DNA of 64,000 nt from Coenobita brevimanus. Taxonomy: Eukaryota > Arthropoda > Malacostraca > Decapoda > Coenobitidae. The notes beneath the pieces were generated by a model. It was not told the origin of the DNA and did not search any database. It was given only the letters and a program-made list of their open reading frames with translations. Positions within the stretch are counted from its first letter, which is position 1. Every line of letters begins with the position of its first letter. The position numbers were made by a program, and so were the translations under genes. The stretch is from positions 16,813,431 through 16,877,430 of the forward strand of contig CM064670.1 of assembly GCA_032717465.1 (NCBI GenBank), written 5' to 3'. Below are positions 10,246-21,678 of this stretch, in pieces.

Positions 10246-10360
10246 TGTTGTGCTGTAGGATTTGGCAAATGATTTTTATCTGGTGATGTAAAGAAGATTC
10301 TAGGAATGTTGATGTTTGATTTTCTCCTCCTCTTACCTTAGGAATCAGTTCTTGTCATTA
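10246..10360 (+). repeat. Putative 5' LTR (start)
   Basis: Starts TGTTGTGCTGTAGGAT and shares a pyrimidine-rich CTC...TACCTTA.GAAT.AGTTCTTGT block with 12473-12600. The true right end may extend further, because only the stretch shared with the truncated 3' copy can be compared. Confidence 0.5.
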
Positions 10361-10523
10361 CTGTTTTATTGTTGTTATTCAACTGCATTATTGTGCAGGA
10401 AAATGTGAGTTGTCTCCTAGGTTCTAAAATATTCCGTACTGATCTAGTGGTAGAGTTATTTTAAAGGACTTCTCTGTCTTCTGGGACAGTGAGTGAGAAT
10501 GGTAGGTGATTTAGGACAGAGGT

Positions 10524-10526
<3 letters not shown>

Positions 10527-10612
<86 letters not shown>

Positions 10613-10682
10613 TAGACAGACAGACAGATAGACAGACAGACAGACAGAGACAGAGACAGAGACAGACAGACAGACAGACAGA
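10527..10682. repeat. (GA)n-(ACAG)n compound microsatellite
   Basis: About 30 GA units followed by about 90 bp of ACAG units with ATAG and AG variants. It lies between the putative 5' LTR and the gag region. Confidence 0.95.
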
Positions 10683-10770
10683 AAGCACAGTGTATTGCCA
10701 GTGTACCTCAGCTTTTCCTGGAAGGAATAAAACTCTGAATTGTTGAGAGGCCTTTGGTTAACATTCTGGA

Positions 10771-12300
10771 ATGGCAACGTGTCGTACTCAACGTATCCAC
10801 AAACCCTATGGTGTAAAAATTGGTGTTAGGTGTGGGGTACGTTTTGACAGATGTAAATGCGTGGACATGCTGCCAAAAAGGCGGACATATCTCTGGCAGA
10901 TTATATCTGCAGTGTTGAGAGCACAGGAAGAACAAAAGAAGTATCAAGAACAGCAAGGAGTCCAAGCACAACACTATACAATACTAGAGGAACAGCTAAC
11001 TAGGCGGAGATAGAAGCTTCACCAGCTACGAGGGGTATCTGAGGAGAAAAGCCACGCTTGGAATCAGGTGTTTCAAAAGGATCGTGAGAAGTGGTGTGTG
11101 GAGCTGAGAGTTGCAACTGGGAAAAAGAGGCAACAAGAAGTGGGGTACAGCGAGGTAGAGAGAATAAGCAACCAAGTAAAATAAGTGAAGGAAGAAGTTT
11201 CCTGTATTGTGGAGCATAAAGAGAGAATTGAGTAACACCGTAAATGTCCTTGAACATTGTTTGGTTAAAAGTCAGCACACAACACACCTCTTGATTGCCA
11301 GTGACAGGTGCATGGAGGGCGAAAATGAGACGTGGAATCCTAAGGCCCCTGAATATGTCCCAGAGTCACAATAGTGTCGTCCAAGGCGGTATGCACATGC
11401 CACTGAAGAAAAAGCCTCAGGATTTTGATGGCAAAGTATCTTGGGAGGCTCGCCATGCCCAATTTGAGCCCTTTGCCAGTGAGAATGGGTGGGATGACTG
11501 GCAATGTGCAGTTCATCTGGCCACGAGCCTAAAATGGGGTAACAACTTGCTGGCACTGATTATGATGTGCGGAGGCACGGGAAAAAACACCAGGGATTGG
11601 TCTTCAGGTCCCAGTCCCAGATTCGAACCCGGATAAGAGGAGAGCCTTTACAAGAATTGGCCCAGGATCTAGACAGTTTGGCTCATAAAGCTTACCCAGG
11701 AGCCAATTTTGACTTCCTGATGGTGCTGCTTTGGGGATCAGTTCACTGATGACCTTGACAGCCCCAGCTGAAGGTTCATGTGAGGCAGGCCAAACCAGTG
11801 AGCCTGAACGAAGCCCTTGTCATTGCCTTTGAATCTGAGTCCTACTTCAGGTCCTGCTACTCAAGCTTCCACACAAACTTCAAGGCATGTAAGGGCTCAG
11901 TCAAGGACATGAATATGTTTTAAAAAGCATGCGTCTTCTATGAGATGACTGGACACCAAAAGAAAGACTGCCACAAGTGGAAGAGAGACCAACAAAAAAG
12001 ATCAACAAGACGGAAGAGTGTTGGGCGTGAAGGCAACAGGGACACCTGAAAGGGGACTGTGAATGGAAGACCCAGCTGCAGAAGAACCAGGCCGAAAATC
12101 ATCCAAGACAATCGTCTGTGAAAATATCGTGGACCTGGGAGGTACATTTGGAGTGAAGCCAAGGATCTGCTGGACACCAGAGACAAGAGGAGGGCTCAGG
12201 AGAGTGACGAAGTCATTGCAGCACTGGCAATCCAGGTCTTCTCGCCATGGACATGGAGGCGGTCAACCTTCCCTTGCCCGACACTCAGGATGCTGCAATT
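10771..12300 (+). pseudogene. Degenerate gypsy gag-like region
   Basis: Over several frames the plus strand shows gag features of Ty3/gypsy elements: KPQDFDGKVSWEARHAQFE with WDDWQ and LATSL (about 11400-11530), LQELAQDLDSLAHKAYPGA (about 11650-11710), a block reading ALVIAFESESYF (about 11810-11850), and a zinc-knuckle-like C..Y....H....C (about 11925-11970) in which the second Cys is replaced by Tyr. Gag builds the particle that packages element RNA. Frameshifts, stops and the damaged knuckle show it is inactive. The same kind of gag accompanies the integrase-first elements discussed at 16945-21700, but the two copies are separated by a host exon. Confidence 0.65.
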
Positions 12301-12472
12301 AGAAGGGGTGACTGCAGACGATTCAGGTACAGAGTGCTCCAAACTCCGTGGGACAATGACGGCAGAGACAGTGCTGATGGCCCGCAAGGCTGGAAGATTA
12401 TCATGTAAATGCTTGTACAAAGGCAGGATTAGACGGTGTGTTGGGGAGGACACAGTTATGATGGAGGGACAG

Positions 12473-12600
12473 TGTTGTGCTGTAGGATATGATTGGTGGT
12501 TTTTATATGAAGATGTGAGGAACATTCTAGAAATTTAGACATGTTTCTTTAATTTCTTTCTCTCTCTCTCTCTCCTACCTTAAGAATTAGTTCTTGTGAT
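12473..12600 (+). repeat. Putative 3' LTR, truncated
   Basis: Matches 10246-10360 with many substitutions and an added CT-dinucleotide run. It follows the purine tract expected before a 3' LTR. Confidence 0.5.
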
Positions 12601-12639
12601 GAGTCCAACTCATGGAATTGGGTAAAATTTGATTTGGCA

Positions 12640-13140
12640 ATTTGATCAAATCGAAATTTGGTTTGTTACCAAGTTTGTCGCAAGTTCAGTCCAGATTAGT
12701 GGCTAATGGTTCGCTTAACAAACCAGTAACCATTAACTCTCCTCCTCTTACTGACTCTATTCAGTGCCTGTGTCTTTGCCACACTGCTGGCTTCAACAGC
12801 CACTGCTCCTATGAACTGTCTGCTTGCATCTCTCCACCACTACAGTGGGTGTCACACCCATCTAGGAACAAAGTCTCATCCCTTTTCTGCCCAGCTCTCT
12901 AATGGAAGAATCAACAATTACTCCCAGTCCTTCATGTATGCAACAGGTCTCCCTCTGTCTCGATTTCCTCTGCCTATGATCTCCAGTCTTTCAAACGCAG
13001 TGTGCCCAGGTATCTCGAAATGAACGGATCTTGAATGTTGCTCTCTGTTATCTTGTTTTTGTTTTTTTCTTGGAGGGAAGACTCTTGCGGGCTCCTGGCC
13101 TTTGGTTCCTTCTTTCTGGCATAAAAAATGCTGACTAAAA
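12640..13140 (+). pseudogene. LINE 3' fragment (jockey/CR1-like C-terminus)
   Basis: The reading around 12780-13022, with frame changes, resembles the C-terminal end of jockey/CR1-like reverse transcriptases: a Cys/His-rich short stretch, then F..A...LW.SLP-like residues, and finally DLQSFKRSVPRYLEM before a stop. After the stop is a T-rich 3' UTR-like stretch containing TTGTTTTTGTTTTTTTCTTGG. A better preserved relative lies at 28262-28730. It contains no catalytic core. Confidence 0.45.
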
Positions 13141-13553
13141 AAGTCCTATACATTTTAACGTTAGCTGAAAACTGTAGACCTACATTAGCCCTTGTTTACT
13201 AGCAACATGAACCAAACCTCGATTTTTTTTTTTTTTTTTTCTATGAAGGTAGGGGAAAGTAAAATATTAACCTCTTATTCCAGATATTATGAAAATATTA
13301 TGCATACTGTACTGACTGTTCATGGTCTTTGCACGATTATCTACCAACTGTGTACATTATCTTTGGGTCTGTAAGGAGTATTTGCAGTTACTGTATTAGT
13401 ATTCGCTGGTTTGTTGGGAATGTAAGCCTTCCAAGTTTCAGTGATATACTGTATCATCAGTCCTGACTAATAGCAATCATATTTTTTTGTAATATGCTAG
13501 GGAAAATATTTTAGAGCTCTAATACATCAAAAACAATTCCTGTTGAATTTCAC
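13141..13553 (-). other. Intronic sequence downstream of SMYD4-like exon
   Basis: No exon, RNA or repeat recognised. On the minus strand this follows the GTGAAA splice donor at 13551-13553, so it should be intron. Confidence 0.4.
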
Positions 13554-14039
13554 CTGTACGTCTACAATGGGAAGAGAGTTGCAGGGCAAACTGAGCTGAT
13601 GGTGGAGGACAGTGCTGCCAGTCATCAGCAGGTCCTCTTGGCTCGGTGTGAAGGAAGTCCCATCTCTGTTGATGAAGTAGCGCTGGGTCTTCTGCAGCAG
13701 CTTGGTTGTGATAAAAGCTTCAATGCAGCTTTTGAGTATGTTGGGCCTTGATACTTTGTCTTTGTTTGTAACCAAATGAAACACAGACCTATAGTGGGTA
13801 CCATCATAGATGCCCTCACTGCTGAAGCCCAGTGTCCCAGGGGATTGATTTCTTACTTCGGACTTCAGCTGTGGTACCATGGTCTTCACAGCTTCATAAC
13901 CAACCTTCATCATTAGTTTGTATGTTCTGATTGAATCTTCTGTCAATTCTACGTTGCACAAGTTTGGCAGAACAGGACATTCCTGCCAGTGACACCCAGC
14001 CATCCCTTCTGTCTGGCACTCCACACTGCAGAACACAAC
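13554..14039 (-). CDS. SMYD4: SMYD4-like protein, internal exon (MYND half + SET)
   Basis: A 486-bp exon (162 codons, phase 0 at both ends) lies between an acceptor (TATTCACAG, AG at 14040-14041) and a donor (CAG/GTGAAA). It encodes the second half of a MYND zinc finger, FCSVEC (residues 3-8) and CHWQEC (16-21), then a helical stretch and SVFHLVTNKD, and near the end HHQLSLPCN, a pattern characteristic of SMYD4 inside its split SET domain. SMYD proteins are SET/MYND lysine-methyltransferase-family proteins of nucleus and cytosol; SMYD4 activity is poorly defined in general. The first four zinc ligands are on the 122-bp exon at 36178-36299, which joins it in frame. The NHSC(D)PN-bearing downstream exon was not found in the window. 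The frame has no stops and reads as a functional exon. Gene symbol rests on family resemblance. Confidence 0.82.
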
Positions 14040-14379
14040 CTGTGAATATGCGAAGGACTATGAACAGCAGAAAAATAAATAAATAAAATTAATAATGGAT
14101 AATGCATATTTGCTTAGACTTACTGTAGTCATGCATCAGACACCGAATGTGTAATGGACACTGAACTGCAAATAACTGCATGATGAGTATGTTCTTGAAG
14201 GCTTAGTTAAAAATGTGAACTGGAAGACCATGTGAAGTGGTGACTGTGTGACAGTAGGGGGAGTATGGATTGATTAATGTGCTGAAGTACATGAGAATGA
14301 GAGGGCAAATTAGGGTGTATTATTGCTAAATGCATGAGTTACAAGACAAATATAGGGAAGTAATGATCAGTTATATATC
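14040..14379. other. Intronic sequence, nothing recognised
   Basis: Lies between the SMYD4-like exon acceptor and the hAT target site. It contains a short AAATAAATAAAT run but no gene. Confidence 0.4.
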
Positions 14380-14387
14380 GGATTGTA

Positions 14388-14816
14388 CAGTGGCGTATAT
14401 AGGTCCATAGAAAGGGGGGGGGGGCACAGGGGTGAATCCAGGATTTTTTTAACGGGCGGGGGGCGAGCGAAGCGAGCCTCTACAGCTGGGGGGGGGCGCT
14501 GTAAGTCCCCCTAGGAATATTTTTTGAAAATCAAGCATTTTTAGGGGCATTCTGAGGCCTTATGAGAGATATATTGCACTAATTTGATATTCAGTGGCAA
14601 AACAATATAAAGAAGCTTATGTATCTTGGCTAAAACAAAAATGAGCTGTTTGAAAAATATTTAATTAGGGAATTCCACAGTACCCAGTATGTATAAAAAA
14701 AAAAAAAACTGCTAGATCATATAAACAATTGTTGATTCTTTCATTTCTGGAAGTTGCAGTGCTTCATTTTTATATGAAACATTTATAAAATTATACTAAA
14801 ACTCGCATTAATGACT

Positions 14817-14850
<34 letters not shown>

Positions 14851-15114
14851 TGTCTATGAAACATTAAGTAAATTAAACTAAAACTCTCATTAATGAAGTT
14901 GTGTGTGTGAGAGAGAGAGAGAGAGAGTGAGAGAGAGAGCTTCCTTACTCACTATATTCGTGTGAGAGTTGATCATTCGAAATCAAGCAGCCTTTTTTAC
15001 GGCTGAATTCACTGACTACTTGTATACGTATTTAGATCTGCATATATGTAGGCCTACTGAGACAAAAGGGGGGGGGGCCATGGCCGAGTGCCCCCCCCCC
15101 CATATACGCCACTG
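14388..15114. mobile_element. Non-autonomous hAT element with 8-bp target duplication
   Basis: The element starts CAGTGGCGTATATAGG and ends with the inverse CCATATACGCCACTG. It is flanked by a perfect 8-bp direct repeat, GGATTGTA (14380-14387 and 15115-15122). A CAGTGG-type end with an 8-bp duplication is the hAT signature. The 727-bp interior has G-tracts and C-tracts next to the termini, a GCGAGCGAAGCGAGC motif, two GA microsatellites (14819-14847 and about 14909-14938) and no transposase, so it would need a transposase in trans. Confidence 0.85.
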
Positions 15115-15122
15115 GGATTGTA

Positions 15123-16944
<1,822 letters not shown>

Positions 16945-17496
16945 GATTGTGTGTCCGTCCCCCACGACTAAAGTGATGCCCCTGTCAGAATTAGTTACAG
17001 GTTTAGCACGTGGGGCAATCATGAACCATTTACCCGTGAAAAGGGTCACTTTTCTTTTACGTAATGACTTAGCAGGACGACAAGTGGGTGCAGTTCCCTG
17101 CACCGCCGGATTAAGGGGGGGGGGCCCCAAGGGGCCCGGGCCCTGGGCCACCCACCAAGAGGGGGCCTCCCTCTTACATATTACAGCATTGGATGAATAG
17201 TCCCCGTTCAGTATTTCCTAACTAAAAGTGTCCTATTTATATATTAGGATTTAGGTTACCAGTCTGTGGTGTATGCATTGGGGGAGTTGGAAAGGGGGCC
17301 TCCCTTCCAAGCGGGCCCCGGGCCTCCCACATGCTTAATCCAGCCGTGGTTCCCTGTATGTCGAAAAGTTCCACAAGTGAGCAAAGGACCAAAGAATTGA
17401 AGGTGGAGTGCCCTACATTGCTCCCTGCCTGTGCTGTAACTGGAGCCATGACGGCAAAATCCTGTCGTGATAGTGGTAATGTTAATACTAGTGAAG
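16945..17496 (+). pseudogene. Gypsy protease C-terminal region, interrupted by MITE
   Basis: Reads MPLSELVTGLARGAI, then LPVKRVTFLLRNDLAGRQVG, matching the conserved segment after the protease in Gmr1-like polyproteins (family pattern: LVSG...VG...LPV.GV.FLLGNDLAGGKV). The frame resumes after the hAT MITE at 17349 with MSKSSTSEQRTKE. The catalytic D(T/S)G triad lies upstream and is not present. Confidence 0.6.
17101..17348. mobile_element. hAT-type MITE with 8-bp target duplication
   Basis: A 248-bp element with termini CACCGCCGGATTAAG and, inverted, CACGGCTGGATTAAG. It is flanked by a perfect 8-bp duplication, GTTCCCTG (17093-17100 and 17349-17356). G/C-tracts lie just inside both termini. 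It has no coding capacity and is inserted in the gypsy protease segment, so it is younger than that element. Confidence 0.88.
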
Positions 17497-18819
17497 TCTA
17501 TCTATCTATCTATAGCCCGACGCCCTAATCCCGCAAAGGGTGGCCGCAGACAAAACGCCTCCAAGTCACTCTGTCACCCACCATTTGACTCCCCTCCCCC
17601 CAACTCACCCCCCCCTCCCTCATATACCTCTCAACTCCATCCCTCCACCTCATCCTCGGTCTACCCCTCCCTCTCCCTCCCTCCACCTCACCTACATACA
17701 CCCTCTTAGTCAGTCTTTCATTCTCCATCCTCTCCACATGTCCAAACCACCTCAGTGTATTTCTCCTAATCTTTTCAACCACATCCACATCTACCCCACA
17801 ACGTTCCTTCATTTCTTCATTCGTCAACCTGTCCCTCCATGTCACTCCACATGCTCCTCTCAAGTAACTCATTTCCACTGCTCTCACTCTTGACTTGTTC
17901 CCCTCTTGCAAGGTCCACGCCTCGCTTCCATACGTCAGGGTAGGGATCACAATACCATCATGCAGTGACTTCTTAACTTCCATACTCACCTCCCTATTTC
18001 TCATCACTGCTTTCAGTGTGCCAACAACCTTCCTTCCCTGCTGTACCCTTTCACGTACGTCATCCCCCAAAGTTCCATCCTTACTCATCACACTACCCAA
18101 GTACTTGAATGCACTCACATTCTCCATATCCTCACCATCCAACCTCACTTCACACTCTGTGACTTCATTCCTCTCAAACACCATAACTTTACTTTTGTTT
18201 ACATTAACTTTCAGCTTCCTCCTCCTACACACTGTCCCAAATTCATTCACCAAACCTTGCAACTCCCATTCATCTTCACTCAACAATACTGTATCATCAG
18301 CAAACAGCAACACCGGAAGCTTCCAAATCTCACCCTCATTCATTAGGGCCACCCCCACATCCACTGCCCTACCTTGTACCTCCTTTACGACCCCATCCAT
18401 ATATATATTAAACAGCCATGGAGACATTACACACCCCTGTTTCAGTCCCACATTGAGATCAAAGAACTCACTCAGCTCACCATCCACTCGCACCGTAGCC
18501 CTAGCTCCCTCGTACATACTCTTCACAGCACTCAACAATTTCCCCTCCACTCCATATATTCTTAATACCTTCCACATACCTTTCCTATCTATTCTGTCAT
18601 AAGCTTTCTCCAAGTCCATGAAGGCAGAGTACACTTTCCTTCCCTTCTCTAGATACTTCTCCACTAAACATCTTAGAACAAATATCTGATCTACACACCC
18701 TTTTCCCTTCCTAAATCCCCCTTGTTCTCCTCCAACTAGCTCCTCTGTCATATGCCTAACCCTATCAATGAGTATTCTACCATATATTTTACCAGTCACA
18801 CTAAGAAGGCAAATACCCC
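17497..18819 (-). mobile_element. LINE family B, 5'-truncated, tail (ATAG)n
   Basis: On the minus strand this copy begins within the reverse transcriptase at the GICLLS block (about 18819) and ends at GTCGGGC followed by an ATAG tail (about 17500-17513). It lies between protease and integrase of the gypsy relic, which resumes on the other side. It is therefore a younger insertion. Confidence 0.85.
17525..18799 (-). CDS. LINE-B reverse transcriptase C-terminal part (424 codons)
   Basis: An uninterrupted frame covers most of the reverse transcriptase and the C-terminal domain of a non-LTR retrotransposon. Seen in order: KIYGRILIDRVR, QGGFRKGKGCVDQIF, FMDLEKAYDRID, GLKQGCVMSPWLFNIYMDG, LLFADDTVLL with the catalytic Asp pair, KYLGSVMSKDG, YGSEAW, then LRWFGHVERMENERL and GRGRPRMRWRDGVERY. 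It ends RFVCGHPLRD followed by a stop. The natural protein would begin with an APE-type endonuclease, absent here through 5' truncation, so the copy cannot move unaided. Being free of stops, it is the youngest-looking B copy in the window. Confidence 0.88.
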   Translation of the reverse strand: MTGKIYGRILIDRVRHMTEELVGGEQGGFRKGKGCVDQIFVLRCLVEKYLEKGRKVYSAFMDLEKAYDRIDRKGMWKVLRIYGVEGKLLSAVKSMYEGARATVRVDGELSEFFDLNVGLKQGCVMSPWLFNIYMDGVVKEVQGRAVDVGVALMNEGEIWKLPVLLFADDTVLLSEDEWELQGLVNEFGTVCRRRKLKVNVNKSKVMVFERNEVTECEVRLDGEDMENVSAFKYLGSVMSKDGTLGDDVRERVQQGRKVVGTLKAVMRNREVSMEVKKSLHDGIVIPTLTYGSEAWTLQEGNKSRVRAVEMSYLRGACGVTWRDRLTNEEMKERCGVDVDVVEKIRRNTLRWFGHVERMENERLTKRVYVGEVEGGRGRGRPRMRWRDGVERYMREGGVSWGEGSQMVGDRVTWRRFVCGHPLRD

Positions 18820-19110
18820 AGTTGATATTTCTATTCCTGATACCCAGTTGACTGACTTTGAGGTTGAGGGCCCCCCACAGAGTAATGCAGGTTTAAGACT
18901 GCCTAGTAAACGGAGATCTGATGCAGATATTGCAGCTTTGACTCTACAGTGAGTGAGGAAGAACGTGAGGTTGAGTTGCCTGAGTGTTTCTGCCCAACAG
19001 CGAATGGTTTGTTGAAGCGTCGGTGGAGAACCCCCACGCTGCTCATAATTATGAGTGGGAAAACGTACATCAAGTGGTTGTTCCACAGGTATGGAGGCAG
19101 ATAGCAACTG
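18820..19110 (+). pseudogene. Gypsy polyprotein linker before integrase
   Basis: Resumes the gypsy reading after the LINE-B insertion: ANTPVDISIPDTQL, DFEVEGPPQSNAGL and RRSDADIAALTLQ in one frame to a stop near 18950. Nothing catalytic is present. Confidence 0.45.
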
Positions 19111-19900
19111 CTCATGATTCTACTTTGGCAAGACACTTGTGAGGAAGACTCAGTCTCGCATCTGGCAACATTTCTACTGGCCTGGAATTTGCCAACGTTT
19201 CCCAGTACTGTACGTCATGCCACGCCTGCCAGCTGGTTGGTAAGAGTAGCAAGCTTATTCCTGTAGTGCCACTGGTTACTCTTACTGGCTTTGATGCCTC
19301 ATTCACTAGAGTTCTTGCTGATACTGTGGACCTCTGCCAAAGATCTCATCAGGCCCAGTATATTCTGGCTATACTGGACATGGCCACTACGTATCCTGCG
19401 GCCAACCCTTGAGAAACACTTCAGCTAAAGAAGTGGTAAGGGAGATAATTATTTTTTTTCTCGACGTATGGTCTTCTAAAAATAGGAGTAATCAAATCGG
19501 GGCAGCAGTTTCATATCAAAATTATTCAGACAAACTCTCAAAGTGTTAGGGATCTCCCTCCTCAGCCAACCATCTCCAGAGTCAGGGAGCACTGAAGAGA
19601 TATCATCACCCTCAAACAAATGTTGAAGAAGTATTGTATTATTCATGAAAAGGACTGGGACAAAGGTCTTCCCTTCCTGTTGTTTACACCCAGAGAGACA
19701 CCAAATGAGTCCTTAGGCTACTCCCCATTTGTGCTGATTTTTGGTTACAATGTGAGAGGTCCATCAAAGCTGCTTAAGGAACAATGGATCAATGATGACG
19801 GTCACGTTAATCTGTTTCCCCGTATCTCAGATTTCAAAGAAAGACTAACAAAGAGTTTAGAAGTGGCAAAGGTAAATTGGAGTCCTCTCAAATGAAGTCA
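19111..19900 (+). pseudogene. Degenerate gypsy integrase
   Basis: The start reads HDSTLARHL with a following C..C pair (YCTSCHACQLVGKSSKLIP), that is, the HH-CC zinc-binding region. The catalytic core (about 19290-19560) shows VLADTVDL...HQAQYILAILDMATTYPAA, in which the family has D..GPLP...G..YIL.I.D..TRYPEA. The region 19620-19895 is open for 91 codons (DKGLPFLLFTPRETPNESLGYSPF and RGP..LLKEQW), typical of the integrase end. Frameshifts and stops break the domain. It is followed directly by the chromatin-side tail and the reverse transcriptase start, giving the unusual domain order. Confidence 0.68.
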
Positions 19901-20059
19901 GAGTTAGTGCCGGTATGATTAAAGCAAGCAGGTTAGGGGTGTTTCACCCAAGAGACAGTGCTGGCACTGCTCCCTGTTCGTGGACAGGCATTAAAGGCAT
20001 GGTTCTTAGGCAGTAGAGATGTGGATTGGTAATGTTAACTACGTTGTTCAGATCCCAGA

Positions 20060-21000
20060 CCAGAGGAAGGCATGAAAGTTGTGCCATGTCAACATGATGA
20101 AGGAGTACTTCGAGCAAGAGAAGGCGAGACCCCCTTGTGCTGCAGGGGTGGTGTCACCCTTCGGGACAGTGAATGAGGCAGGCTGCCCCTTGACGGCGGA
20201 CTAGACTGCCAATTGGAGAGAAAACCAGGAGGCACGGATGGAGTTAATTGATAAACTCTCTCACTTAAGAGCTGAACGACATGCCGACCTGGTTGCCCTT
20301 CTAGGGAAGTATCCTAATGTTTTCCAAAACACCCCTGGGCTGACGGATGCAACACACCACGATGATGTTGGCGACTTCTTTCCGGTGAACCAGCCCCCCT
20401 ACCGTGTGAGTCCGCAAAAGCAGTCCATTCTCCAGCAGACGCTGACCTCCATGTTGTAACAGAGGTTGACTGAGCCACACCAGAGCGAGTGGTGTTCCCC
20501 AGTCACCTTAGTTCCAAAATCCGGAGAGTCCTATCGTTTATGAATTACCACCAAAGGGTCAATTCCCTCACTAAGACTGACACCTTCCCAAATCCAAGAG
20601 TAGATGACTGCACAGATAACTGCATTGACAATACAGGCGAATCAGAGTTCATTACCAAAACTGATTAACTGAAAGGATATTGGCAAGTCCCACTTACAGA
20701 AAGGATCCAAGAAAATTCCTGCTTTGTGACTGGCTGTCATGCTTACAAATGCAAAGTAATGCCATACGATATGAACAATGCTCCAGCCACGTCCCAGAGG
20801 CTAATGAACAAAGTTACTAGTGGCATCAAGGGATGTGTCACATATATTGGTGATTTCATTATAATCAATAACTCTTAATCCTGCTAGATGCCTTACTGCT
20901 GAGAACTGTCATCTCAGCCAACCTAAGCGTGACTTTGTAAAGACCCAGGTTCAGTACTTGAGCTACATGGTAGGACTGGGCAAAGCATGTCCGCCTAATG
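20060..21000 (+). pseudogene. Degenerate gypsy reverse transcriptase
   Basis: Begins after a CHVNMMKEYFEQEKA segment that normally closes a gypsy integrase. Then 20238-20459 reads LSHLRAERHADLVALL.KYPNVF, D..VGDFFPV and YRVSPQKQSILQQ, the usual N-terminal entry into reverse transcriptase. Later blocks (SEWCSPVTLVPKSGESYR, KGYWQVPL, MPY or F-like and NAPAT..RLMNK) appear in changing frames. The catalytic box reads YIGD (20843-20854), where the family has Y(L/V)DD, so the first catalytic Asp is lost. Inactive. Confidence 0.68.
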
Positions 21001-21678
21001 CCAAAGCTGAGGTCCTTGTTACTGTAGCTTCAGACAACCCTAAAACAAATGGGAATTGCAGACATTCCTGGGTCTGGTGGGTTGCTGTCGGAGGTTTGTC
21101 TTAAATTTCTCTGGTGTTATAGCTCCCCTCATAGACTTGTTAAAGTGAAATATAAGTGGACGGAAAAATATGACGAGGCATTTTGAAAAGTTAGGGTTAT
21201 TCTGTCTACTTAGCCTGTGCTCCAAGCCCCCCAAAACTGTAAGCTCTTTAAATGAGCTGCTGAAGCTAGTTGTGTCGGTGTCGGTGCAGTTCTGTTACAA
21301 GATAATGATTATGGCGTTGAACTATCAGTTTGTTACCTTAGCAGATAGTTAAATGTTGCTCAGAAGAATTTCTCCACTGCTGAAAAGGAACCCCTACCGC
21401 TCATACTTGCCTGTGAAATAATATCTCAATGTAAGTTGGTTCAGGCTCAACTCCTGATGATGTGTAAACACACCACCACCTACTTTACTTCTTGCCAAAA
21501 ATTTTGAGAGAAGAATCAGAGATTAACATGCCAGGCTCTATTCCTCCAAGAGTACGACCTGGATGTCCAATATGTCAAGGAGGAAAGGAATGTTTTAGCA
21601 GACTGGTTTTCTAGGATGTAACCTTGTGAGATGTACAGAACTTTCCCCTTGTAAATTTCTTTCTTCAAGAATGGAGGT
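21001..21678 (+). pseudogene. Gypsy thumb/RNase H remnants
   Basis: Scattered matches in several frames include a CRRFVLNFSGV-like block near 21090-21120 and, at the end, an EYDLDVQYVKEERNVLADW.SR segment (about 21550-21615), the typical last motif of gypsy RNase H. The region between has many stops. A purine stretch (AAGAATGGAGG, about 21667-21677) follows and should be the polypurine tract. Confidence 0.55.

Larger units (their letters stand above)
10246..12600 (+). mobile_element. Ty3/gypsy LTR element, gag-only internal region
   Basis: A repeat beginning TGTTGTGCTGTAGGAT occurs at 10246 and again at 12473, and the two are alignable for about 115-125 bp. The second follows a purine-rich tract (ATGGAGGGACAG), as a 3' LTR follows its polypurine tract. 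Between them lies a broken gag reading and no protease, reverse transcriptase or integrase. The copy is therefore an internally deleted, non-autonomous element about 2.35 kb long. Its LTRs are well diverged, so it is old. The 3' LTR is cut short by the LINE fragment from about 12640. The target-site duplication is not resolved. Confidence 0.65.

Noticed and set aside
11560..11645. tRNA-like B-box (GATTCGAACCC) in the gag region
   Set aside because: No matching A-box at a suitable distance and the stretch is inside gag-like sequence.
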